A DNA stretch of 31,043 nt from a virus. Location of the stretch: the IMG/VR virus record IMGVR_UViG_3300048818_000230, positions 64,001 through 95,043 of that record, one strand, 5' to 3'. Position numbers and translations under genes: made by a program. Each line of letters opens with the position of its first letter. The stretch's first letter is position 1. This document shows, piece by piece, positions 16,201-23,272 of this stretch. Below the pieces are notes generated by a model. It did no database searches and was not told the origin of the DNA. It was given only the letters and a program-made list of their open reading frames with translations.

Positions 16201-18941
16201 TTCCTGCTCCGGGGTATTCAGGGCCGGCCGCGTTGGCGGGCCTGAACATCTTCCCGACGACGGGTGAATCGCTGAAGTCTGTAGAGAACACGGTGGCCGG
16301 GCAGGGATACACCCAGGCGCAGATCAACCATATCGACGCGATGCTGAAGGGGGGCAGTTTCTTCCCCGGCGGAAAGTATCAGCCTGTCCCGGCGTCAAAG
16401 GCGGCGCAAAGCGCTGTCAGTCAGTCGCAGAAGAATCTAGCGATAAACACGTCGGCCAGTTCGCCGTCAGGATTCGCGCGCGCATTCTTGCAGCAGATCG
16501 GTGCGCCTGTGACTCCCGCCAGTATGTCGGCACTCAATGCTTGGTGGAATGCCGAGGAAGGCGGCCATGTGCTTCAGCCGGGGCACGGCGGCGCTAATAA
16601 CCCGTTCGAGATTGTCGGTGGATATGGCGTTCCGACGACTGGGGCAGCTAACTCAGTTGGCGTGAGCAACTTTGCGACACCGCAACAGGGTATCCAGGCA
16701 GCGATCAACTACTTCAAGGCCCAGTCGGGCATATCAAACGTTATCGGGGCGTTCCAGCAGCCGGGTGCTACTACGGCGTCGATTGAGGCGGCTGTGCGTG
16801 GACTTGGACCTAATGCATTTGGCTCGGATACTAATGCAGCGTGGGGCGGTGGTTCGCCGTCAACGTCTACGCAGGCTTCGACCGCACCTTCCAGCACAGG
16901 TGGTGGAGGAGGAACAGGAGCTGGTGCGGGTGCTCCGGCGGCACCAAAGACACCATCAGGACCTCCTATGCCAAAGGGACTCCCCTCGTCTGTCGCGTCT
17001 GGGCTCAGTGCATTCGGTCAGAAGATCTTCAATGCGATCCCCGGCGTCGGGGTGCCGAATACGCTCGCTTTCATCGGTGCCGATCCAGCAAATGCGATTC
17101 AGATGATCAGCACTGCATTTACTTCAGTGATCTCTGGTCTGAATCAGTTGCGCAGCGTGGGAGAGAAGCTGCAGCCACTGTCGAGGAAAATCTCCGACTT
17201 CACTAACTTTGCATCGAACTTCATGAATGACACGTGGGGGCAGATAACACAGTTTCTGGCGCAGCTCACGACCAGACTTACCGACGCGGGCATATTGGCG
17301 GGTTTCACGAGCGGGACTCAAGGCATGTCGTTCGGTCAGATTGATCGCAGACCTGCTGGCGTAGGCGACGTCATCTCTGCTGGAGTTGGTGCCGGTGATC
17401 AAGCTGTTATCGGAGGGCTCCAGGAGGAACGCGCTGGGCTGCAGGGACAGCAGTCAATTGCCACGAGGATGATCGCGGGAATCGTCGCGCAGCGCAAGAA
17501 GTCGAAGCTCATCACAAATGCCAAGAAGCGCGCGGCAGCACTGGCCGGGCTCAATACTCAATACGCCCTGTGGGAAGCCGCATCGACAGCTCTTGGCGAC
17601 CAGATTGCGACGAACATTCAGGCGACCTACCAGGCCGAGCAGCAGGTAGTGACGGACGAGCTACAGCAGGTCTCCAACGTCTACGGTACCCAGCTCGCTG
17701 GCCTCACGGCCCAACAGGGCGGTGCTCAGGCACTTGGGCGCTTCGACCTCCTGCCGGCCATCGATCAGGCAATGGCGGTCTCCGCGGCCAATCAAGTCAC
17801 AGCGCTCCAAGACGCTCTGCAGAAAGCGAGCGCAATGGGTGACGCAACGACGGTGTCGACGATTCAGCAGCAGATCGATCAGCTCAACCAGTCCATTGTC
17901 CAGTACACGGCGCAGGCGCTGCAAGACGCCATCTCGGGGGTTCAGCAAGCAGCGCAAACAACCTCTTCCGGTGCATCTCTGTTCGCTGGCCTCGCGAGCG
18001 TCGCCACAACGCAGGGCAACTTTGGGCTCGCCGGCGCACTTGCTAATCGAGGCTTCCAGACATCGATCAGTGGTGACCAATCGCAGATAGCTTCCTACGC
18101 CGGATCTGGAGCTAACTTGCAAGCGATCGCAGGCGGGGACTTCTCGAGCGTTTCTGCGTCGTCGCTGCTCGGTATGGCGATCGTAGCTGGCAATACTGGC
18201 GCGCAAGCAACGATCATTCAAGCGCTCGATGGGATCGGAACTGATCTCGCGACGAATACCCAGGCGCTTGCCGACAACACAGCTTCAACTGACAACGCAG
18301 CATCGGCTTACGTGCAGTCGCGCGGGCAGTTCCAGAGCGGCGTCTACGGAGGACTCGCGCAGATCATCCAGACCATCGGTCAGACAACTGGATCGACTGA
18401 CGTTGGGACACTCATGCAGGCTTACCAAGGCAGCAATAACTCACTAAATATTGCCAACGCAGGGCTTGCTGGAACGCTCAACAGCGACTTCGGCGTGAAT
18501 GTCCAAGGCTTGAGCCCCGGCGATTTGATCAGCAAGCTCATGGGTCTGAATCTGTCGGGGATGGAAGCTGGCATGGATCCAGCTCAGGCAGCGGAATTCG
18601 AGAACCTGATCAACAGCCTGATCACGAATACGCAGGCGATCACACAGAACAATCTCCAGCTTGCCACGCTGAATGGCCAGCTCACTCAGCCCCAGTCCTT
18701 TGCTTCGAGTCTGTGGACGAACTTCCGTGACGCGATCTTCACCGGCATGGGTGGCTTGCAACCTGCTTACGCCTCGTCGTTGGGCATCGCTGCAGCGACC
18801 AACCCAGCCTTCACCGGCACAGGTATCGCTAACTCGAGCACGACGACACACATCAACGTCTCCACGAATCCGGTTTCCCCCGAGGTAAACCCATACACCC
18901 AAGGCAAGCAGATTGCCTTCTCGATGAAGACCCCCGTCTGA
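13275..18941 (+). CDS. Tape measure protein with lysozyme-like domain
   Basis: 1888 residues, the largest gene of the window, placed after the chaperone as expected. Residues 1-220 and about 310-460 are charged or Gln/Ala-rich coiled coils (ASRQIDALQAKVDGL, SLAQAENALQQLEQ). Hydrophobic segments lie near 235-300, 720-745, 770-800 and 930-955 (LELAPYLLAMAATAAAVLAI). Residues about 1065-1192 form a lysozyme/transglycosylase-like domain (FARAFLQQIGAPVTPASM, WWNAEEGG, NPFEIVGG, NSVGVSNFATPQQGIQAAI), with E1094 or E1095 as candidate acid; a Pro/Gly/Thr linker follows. The rest is helical and Gln/Ala-rich. The protein sets tail length and is ejected at infection. At about 0.15 nm per residue it implies a tail near 280 nm. 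AGG lies seven bases before the ATG. Confidence 0.9.
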   Translation: MPDEFIIEILLRARDEASRQIDALQAKVDGLRASAAGGRSTQDLERGFSDVGVAAGDSADETARLRTENERLRREGPQHRSALQGIARDHNVAAEAAGGHADATSGAADETARMIDEVRRGQSAFRDQKVAVDDTAVSYERFNKAVRDGRISTSDARRGYQDFSNDFRKLSRGFETGSEDALRFGRAADEAGGKLKNIPLAQASNDFERAVARISRAGDSFGVKVISLSAELRGLRVVGIVGFIQQLDTAIVGLAGSLTAVASDAAEAGAALGGALVSGLAQAVPVAAVFLAGIERIKSVLSAVQLSTQLKQQQAFDPTQQAATQLQTAQALTAAQNGLVDAYNNVTTAQTQVKESQQALTDARTAAIRNIIDLTLAEKTASEQATGARLSLAQAENALQQLEQTGGSQLQLQQAQLAVQEARTGVTQANIAVPRAQADAALARRRGVAGSSGVMSAVEAARQARLAQTRAPQQVQAAQATLRLAQMTAASPSGSETSTQGQLNYLLGQMTAPEKVLYNALSTLEAQLRSPNSPLRRLSDAIVAPFADAVQKITSLLGNTKFMAVFDTLASAIGKGLHQVLSPKGGTNFFEQMAADATKNAPIIANIISNIESLFMSVAKAAAPALHTLLGFIQDFTHDLANTEGSVAGQKRLTAEFSLWETRLEHILEALHSFHMLLKAIGADAAPSGDTVFTSLTKSMDSATTWVQSHGPEVRKFFADAVSVLGILGGILLNLGKVMVAVFDSGAMKVFGQFINQTLIPAIGDVATVVGFLVTQLLALFNLIPGGRMILEGLTAAFVGMLVMNKVADAFLGATRAVQGLWGALKVFQATGSITAAFKTFADHMNGVRDSAHQATGEVTDLGDAQQIAADKTVKGTVLQDEATGIQAVGDRSKVAAPEVVAVGDAEAGMGDKAIASSVLTGEATGIRAMGAAGAAAALELAPYLLAMAATAAAVLAINKLLGKAPPNVNTGPGSLPAPGYSGPAALAGLNIFPTTGESLKSVENTVAGQGYTQAQINHIDAMLKGGSFFPGGKYQPVPASKAAQSAVSQSQKNLAINTSASSPSGFARAFLQQIGAPVTPASMSALNAWWNAEEGGHVLQPGHGGANNPFEIVGGYGVPTTGAANSVGVSNFATPQQGIQAAINYFKAQSGISNVIGAFQQPGATTASIEAAVRGLGPNAFGSDTNAAWGGGSPSTSTQASTAPSSTGGGGGTGAGAGAPAAPKTPSGPPMPKGLPSSVASGLSAFGQKIFNAIPGVGVPNTLAFIGADPANAIQMISTAFTSVISGLNQLRSVGEKLQPLSRKISDFTNFASNFMNDTWGQITQFLAQLTTRLTDAGILAGFTSGTQGMSFGQIDRRPAGVGDVISAGVGAGDQAVIGGLQEERAGLQGQQSIATRMIAGIVAQRKKSKLITNAKKRAAALAGLNTQYALWEAASTALGDQIATNIQATYQAEQQVVTDELQQVSNVYGTQLAGLTAQQGGAQALGRFDLLPAIDQAMAVSAANQVTALQDALQKASAMGDATTVSTIQQQIDQLNQSIVQYTAQALQDAISGVQQAAQTTSSGASLFAGLASVATTQGNFGLAGALANRGFQTSISGDQSQIASYAGSGANLQAIAGGDFSSVSASSLLGMAIVAGNTGAQATIIQALDGIGTDLATNTQALADNTASTDNAASAYVQSRGQFQSGVYGGLAQIIQTIGQTTGSTDVGTLMQAYQGSNNSLNIANAGLAGTLNSDFGVNVQGLSPGDLISKLMGLNLSGMEAGMDPAQAAEFENLINSLITNTQAITQNNLQLATLNGQLTQPQSFASSLWTNFRDAIFTGMGGLQPAYASSLGIAAATNPAFTGTGIANSSTTTHINVSTNPVSPEVNPYTQGKQIAFSMKTPV

Positions 18942-20566
18942 TGTCGACCTTCGCCCCCATCGCTCGCTCTGCGCTCCCGGCATATCAGTACCTCACGCCG
19001 GTGAACGCCGACATGATTGCGCTCGGGCTTCAGTCGCCGATTCATTACAACGGCCTGATTCTCAATGATCGTCTGCGACCGGATCGTTATTGGGTCACAG
19101 AGATCGATGGCTTGGGCGCTCCAGACATTCGCGACAACCGGGCGCCACGCCCGGCTGATCACGGCGAGATCCCCTACGACGCTTACTGGAGCGGCGATAC
19201 GCTGACAATCGACGGGACGATGGAAGCCGGAAACTTGTTTGAGCTCGCACGCATGGAACGCGATCTCCGAGCCGCTTTCGGCACGCTCGTCGAGTCATCG
19301 ATGAAGTTCTGCTGGTGGGACATCCACGACGAGTTCAGCGACCCACTCACCTCTGCTGCGATGTGGGCTGCGATCTCTCAGTCGGCGGCATTCCCCGGTG
19401 ACGGAACGATGCGCACTGTCTACAGCTCGAGCTCGCTGACGAATCCAGCCGTCCTCTACTACGCGCTGCGTCAATACACAGATCACACCATCACCGAGAA
19501 GTTCACGATGGCGCCGACGACGAATCCCGGTCTAGCGCTCCCCTACGGCGGCATCATCGCGAAATGCTCGTCAGCCACGAACTATCTCTATGTGACGGCA
19601 AGCCCGACGGCGCTGAGTCTCGTGGCCTACTACAACGGTGTCACTGAAGTGCTCGCTCAGAACGCGTTGACGCTTAGCGGGGGGCAACAGTATTGGCTGC
19701 AGCTTCAGATCATCGCTGATCAGGTCATTGCATCACTTTACCAAGTCGATCCAACTACCAACCCTAATGTTCAGGCGTTAGGTATTACATCTTCAGCGCT
19801 CTCAGGAGTCATCGCGCAGCAGTTCGGCTATCTGCAGCAAGGCTTTGCCGGCGTCTTCGTCGGTGGACAGAACGCGACGCAGATTGCAATCGAAGATTAC
19901 CGCGTTGATGCTATCTGGCCGTGCGACATGGTCACCAATGTGCGGCCGATCGCGTCGCCAGTGATCAAGAACGTCATTCAACAGTCTACCTCTTCAGGTG
20001 CTGGCGCAGCAGGAACAATAGGTGCCTCTGCAACTCGCATAAGGCGCGACTTTCAACTGACGGTTCGTGCGTCGAATCCGAGGCTGACGCAGCCGACGAA
20101 ACAAATGCTCTCTACGTCTGTGCTGACTCCGGCCTCGAGCACCGCACTTGGGCGAATCTATCCACGCACTTACCCCCTCCGGTACACCGTCCCGGTGAAT
20201 TCGATGGGGCAGCCGGCATCTCAGTCGGTGTCATCGGTACCGAACGTCGAATGCGTCAATCGTGGGACGTGGCTCGCGCAGCCAATCATCACGATCTTCG
20301 GTGGTGTCAGCATTCCGGTACTTCTCCTCCTCCCGACAAACCAGTTTATTCAGCTCGACGGAACCATCGCCAACGGCGATCACATCGTTATCGACGTGGC
20401 CAAGCACACGTTGACGAACTCTTCTGGCAATAACGTCTTCGGCCTGTGGGATCCATCGTCAACTTGGCTTCAGTTGCCACCTGGCCTGAGTCGGTTTCTG
20501 TTCTTCGGCCAGAAGATCGTGGGCAGTCCATATGTCTCCGTCGCGTGGTCAAACACATGGAAATAG
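18941..20566 (+). CDS. Distal tail protein (Dit-like) with lectin-like insertion
   Basis: 541 residues; the ATG overlaps the tape measure stop. The N-terminal part (YNGLILNDRLRPDRYWVTEI, SGDTLTIDGTMEAGNLFELA) and the C-terminal part (NRGTWLAQPIITIFGG, DGTIANGDHIVIDVAKHTLT, LWDPSSTWLQLPPG) match the two parts of a Dit protein, which forms the hexameric ring joining tail tube to tip. Between them, about residues 125-328, lies an insertion with concanavalin-like features (HTITEKFTMAPTT, NYLYVTASPTALSLVAYYNG, GGQQYWLQLQIIADQVIASL, EDYRVDAIWP). This makes it an evolved Dit carrying a carbohydrate-binding module, probably used for host recognition. Position directly after the tape measure gene supports the call. 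Confidence 0.75.
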   Translation: MSTFAPIARSALPAYQYLTPVNADMIALGLQSPIHYNGLILNDRLRPDRYWVTEIDGLGAPDIRDNRAPRPADHGEIPYDAYWSGDTLTIDGTMEAGNLFELARMERDLRAAFGTLVESSMKFCWWDIHDEFSDPLTSAAMWAAISQSAAFPGDGTMRTVYSSSSLTNPAVLYYALRQYTDHTITEKFTMAPTTNPGLALPYGGIIAKCSSATNYLYVTASPTALSLVAYYNGVTEVLAQNALTLSGGQQYWLQLQIIADQVIASLYQVDPTTNPNVQALGITSSALSGVIAQQFGYLQQGFAGVFVGGQNATQIAIEDYRVDAIWPCDMVTNVRPIASPVIKNVIQQSTSSGAGAAGTIGASATRIRRDFQLTVRASNPRLTQPTKQMLSTSVLTPASSTALGRIYPRTYPLRYTVPVNSMGQPASQSVSSVPNVECVNRGTWLAQPIITIFGGVSIPVLLLLPTNQFIQLDGTIANGDHIVIDVAKHTLTNSSGNNVFGLWDPSSTWLQLPPGLSRFLFFGQKIVGSPYVSVAWSNTWK

Positions 20567-20570
20567 GACG

Positions 20571-21539
20571 ATGATCACAGTTGCTGATGTCCAGAATGAA
20601 GTCCCATCGCTGATCAGCCGGTGGGGTCTTGGCGACGATGTCGGCTCGGCGATGGTCGTCGACGATATCGGCGGGATCAACCTGCTGACAATCGGTACGC
20701 CGGTGCTCTCACTGCCGAGCTTGATCAAGGACGACGTGATTGGTACGAGCGCGTTAGGCAGTGTTGGGAACTACTTCTCATCGGTCGATGTAGCTCCCTA
20801 CGCTTTATCTCATGGACTGACGATCGAGGGTCTATCGACTGCTGACCCTAACGGGAATGCGTTCAATCTGTTTTCGGCTCCCGGTCAGGCCCAACTTCAG
20901 CTCAGCGGATTCAACGTCATCTTCAATGTCTGGATCGAGACTAGTAACTACCAGACATTTACATTACACACATTGACTGCCGCTGGTGTATTGACTGGGT
21001 GGCCGCAGCACATCATTGGCACCTACGATCTTGTCTCGGGGCTTCAATCCATCTACGTCGATAACCAGCTTGTCGCGAGTCAAGGGCTGAGCGGTGCCCC
21101 TGGAATTTCCATCGCGCTTCGTGGCGTCGTGTGCGCGATTTCGGGTGCGTCAAATAATATAACGCTCTTGTCAGGTTACGGAGGGTCGTCTGCCACGACA
21201 GCCGGAATGCAGTTTGGAGCTCCTGTCTCTGATCCAATTCCTCCTGGTGCGAACGTCATACGCTCTGGAACCTTCATCACGTCAATCGTGAGCCCCACTG
21301 TTCTCGCTCTCAGCACAAGACCTACTGCCACAGGCAGTGATCAGATAATGATCGGAATGCCCGTTCAAATCGCCTCTCCGCTGACAGCAGCAGTGACGCT
21401 AGCTGCGGCTCAGGATGTCGCGATCTATGGCGCTCCTCTCTCGGCCGCGCGCATAAAGCAGCACTTCCAAGCTTTCCGACAAATACTTTCCGACCCCGGA
21501 CACGTACGTGTCTACCCACAGATAGGAGTCTACTCATGA
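20571..21539 (+). CDS. LamG/concanavalin-like tail protein
   Basis: 322 residues from the ATG at 20571; the frame is open further upstream, but this start follows the Dit stop (TAGGACG) directly. The body has a LamG/concanavalin A layout: a start strand (ISRWGLGDDVGSAMVVDDIG), NYFSSVDVAPYALSHGLTIE, the typical WPQHIIGTYDLVSGLQSIYV and DNQLVASQ strands, and a closing VAIYGAPLSAARIKQHFQ. An extra beta element (GANVIRSGTFITSIVSPTVL) interrupts the fold around 21143-21365. Probably a sugar-binding tip protein. It is followed by an ATGA overlap with a 13-codon frame, where the next native gene may once have begun. Confidence 0.6.
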   Translation: MITVADVQNEVPSLISRWGLGDDVGSAMVVDDIGGINLLTIGTPVLSLPSLIKDDVIGTSALGSVGNYFSSVDVAPYALSHGLTIEGLSTADPNGNAFNLFSAPGQAQLQLSGFNVIFNVWIETSNYQTFTLHTLTAAGVLTGWPQHIIGTYDLVSGLQSIYVDNQLVASQGLSGAPGISIALRGVVCAISGASNNITLLSGYGGSSATTAGMQFGAPVSDPIPPGANVIRSGTFITSIVSPTVLALSTRPTATGSDQIMIGMPVQIASPLTAAVTLAAAQDVAIYGAPLSAARIKQHFQAFRQILSDPGHVRVYPQIGVYS

Positions 21540-21577
21540 CGGTAACACGTCGCGCGAGACTCAGAAGGGACGAGTGA
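21536..21577 (+). other. 13-codon frame with strong RBS, possible remnant start
   Basis: AGGAG lies seven bases upstream of an ATG that overlaps the previous stop (ATGA), the best translation signal in this stretch, yet the frame ends after MTVTRRARLRRDE. The HNH gene starts five bases later with a poor site. It may be the original 5' end of the gene displaced by the HNH cassette, or a leader that feeds ribosomes to it. Confidence 0.35.
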
Positions 21578-21581
21578 CGAC

Positions 21582-22205
21582 ATGCCGACGCGTCTTTGCT
21601 CGCTCGTTGATTGTGGACGACCGCACGAGGCTCATGGTTGGTGCTCGTCACATTACCATCGGTGGTTACGGTGGGGTAGTCCACTAATCGTCAAGAGCGG
21701 TGGGAGTCCGGCTGATCGTTTTTGGTCGAAGGTAGATAAGGACGGTCCAATTCCCATCCATCGTCCCAAACTCGGTCCATGCTGGATTTGGACAGCGACG
21801 ACTTCAAGGGGTTATGGACAGTTTTGGCGAAGAAAGGATAATGGGGGAACCGTTGCTGCTCATCGATACGCTTACGAACTGCTGGTTGGGACCATTCCTG
21901 ACTATTTGACGCTAGATCACCTTTGTCACAATGACTCGGGATGCCGTGGCGGAGAGACTTGCATACATCGCGCATGTGTCAATCCTGCGCATTTAGAGCC
22001 AGTGTCAATTGGCGTAAACGCTTTACGAGGAACAAGTTTTGCCGCCAACAATGCGCGCAAGACGCACTGTATTCGGGGACATGAATTCACGCCAGACAAC
22101 ATCTATACCAATCCGAGTCAGCCAAGAGGTCGGTTTTGCATCACGTGTAGACGCGATGCTGGACGCGATAACAGGCGACGCAACCAGCTAAATAGGAGTT
22201 CGTAA
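21582..22205 (+). CDS. HNH homing endonuclease (free-standing)
   Basis: 207 residues. Residues 6-24 form a zinc-finger-like C-x4-C-x9-C-x2-H set. The core has FWSKV, CWIWTATTSRGYGQF, AHRYAYELLVGTIP, then LDHLCHN and CVNPAHLEPV: the HNH signature with D112, H113, N134 and H137 plus cysteines binding zinc. A second C-x3-H...C-x2-C set (residues 163-189) ends in a basic tail. This is the standard phage HNH endonuclease architecture. The gene splits the tail-tip operon between the LamG gene and a fibre gene, and its stop overlaps the next start (TAATG). AGGAG for the next gene lies inside its 3' end. Composition is more AT-rich than the neighbours. The start could use a different codon; no good site precedes the ATG. 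Confidence 0.9.
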   Translation: MPTRLCSLVDCGRPHEAHGWCSSHYHRWLRWGSPLIVKSGGSPADRFWSKVDKDGPIPIHRPKLGPCWIWTATTSRGYGQFWRRKDNGGTVAAHRYAYELLVGTIPDYLTLDHLCHNDSGCRGGETCIHRACVNPAHLEPVSIGVNALRGTSFAANNARKTHCIRGHEFTPDNIYTNPSQPRGRFCITCRRDAGRDNRRRNQLNRSS

Positions 22206-22795
22206 TGAAAATAGTACAACGTCGGCCCAGCGGAATCATTTTGCCGGATAGCGAAGGGCGGCTCGTGGTTAGACGCCTCGAATTGCGCTTCGGTCACTTC
22301 ACAGAGTTTGGCAAGGAATGGATGCGCGAGCGTCGTCCATGGTGTTCGATGGATGAAGGTGTTGGATTCCCAGCCATTGCCGGTGGTTCTGGCTTCAGTC
22401 AGTACGCAGAGCAGAAGGCTGTGAATCACGCAAATGGTCAAGCGACATGGTCTGCAGTCGGGGGGTCGTACCTAGCGCTGTGTACTTCTATACCAACGTC
22501 GTCTTCTACTGGATCGACGATCGTCGAGGCGACCTACACAGGATATGCACGAGCCAGTGTCGTTGGTAACTGGACTGCTGCAACAGTCGCAACTCCATCT
22601 GTCGGTGTGAACACGGCAACGATCACGTTTGCCGCCTGTACTGGCAGCACATCGACGTTGAACGCGTTTGCTCTGTGTGACGCTTCGACTGTCGGAAATG
22701 TCATATGGTGGGGTACGCTCAGTATGACGGTAATTTCAGTAACACAAACACCTGCCACCGTGGCAGCAGGCGTGCTCCAAACATCCCTGACCTGA
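22205..22795 (+). CDS. gp80-like tail fibre protein with unusual N-terminus
   Basis: 196 residues; AGGAG six bases before the ATG. Residues about 62-196 are a known small tail fibre domain: SQYAEQKAVNHANGQATW, YLALCTSIPTS, YTGYARASVVGNWT, NTATITFAACTGSTSTL, FALCDASTVGNVIWWGTL. The pattern is a helix, an LALxTxxP strand, a GYxR strand and a closing A-x-T-x-GNxxxWG. Residues 1-60 (MKIVQRRPSGIILPDSEGRL) are charged, Arg-rich and unlike the rest. They directly follow the HNH insertion and may be sequence brought in or fused by it. The original protein may have started nearer residue 60. Confidence 0.6.
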   Translation: MKIVQRRPSGIILPDSEGRLVVRRLELRFGHFTEFGKEWMRERRPWCSMDEGVGFPAIAGGSGFSQYAEQKAVNHANGQATWSAVGGSYLALCTSIPTSSSTGSTIVEATYTGYARASVVGNWTAATVATPSVGVNTATITFAACTGSTSTLNAFALCDASTVGNVIWWGTLSMTVISVTQTPATVAAGVLQTSLT

Positions 22796-22815
22796 TAACC
22801 CTGAAAGGAACCACC

Positions 22816-23199
22816 ATGGAAGCATCAGTAGAAACCGCAGTACCTTATGTGCTCACGGATCCAGCCGGACGCGTGTTGGCATGGATGAATCCGCATAGCG
22901 ATCGGATTGGTAACACGAACTGGCCGCGAAATGAAGCCGCAGGTCTGTCGGCGCATCTGACAGACGATCCGAACACCTATGGCGACACTTCGGTCGAAGC
23001 GGTTGTCGGCTATCTGGCTGAGCTTGTCGGCGCGGGGTTTATTGAACATGCTGCTGATGGCACTTACAACAGAACCGCTAGGGGCGATGAAGTGCTTGGC
23101 GGCGTCTGTTATGCGGATGAGGTCGCCGCAGGACGTCTAGTTGCGCAGGAAGATGGAACGCATGTAGCGGCTGCTGCCGCTGCTCCTGCGGACGCGTAG
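22816..23199 (+). CDS. Hypothetical tail-region protein
   Basis: 127 residues from the ATG at 22816 with AAAGGA six bases upstream; the same frame is open upstream but overlaps the fibre gene. N-terminal strands (PYVLTDPAGRVLAWMNPHSD) are followed by helix-rich sequence (VEAVVGYLAELVGAGFIEHA, DGTYNRTARGDEVLGG) that faintly recalls a winged-helix pattern, and an Ala-rich end. I do not recognise a family; location suggests a virion or assembly role. Confidence 0.6.
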   Translation: MEASVETAVPYVLTDPAGRVLAWMNPHSDRIGNTNWPRNEAAGLSAHLTDDPNTYGDTSVEAVVGYLAELVGAGFIEHAADGTYNRTARGDEVLGGVCYADEVAAGRLVAQEDGTHVAAAAAAPADA

Positions 23200-23209
23200 G
23201 AGACCTACA

Positions 23210-23260
23210 GTGCATAAGCAGTCTGAAGAGGCAGCGGTCCGCGTCTGTCGGGTAGGTTAG
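23210..23260 (+). CDS. Possible 16-residue ORF before tail hub gene
   Basis: AGGAG, formed at the stop of the previous gene, lies seven bases before a GTG that opens a 16-residue frame (VHKQSEEAAVRVCRVG). The hub gene 12 bases later has only a weak site, so this could be a coupling leader. Size makes it doubtful. Confidence 0.22.
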   Translation: MHKQSEEAAVRVCRVG

Positions 23261-23272
23261 GCGCGGCCTGAT

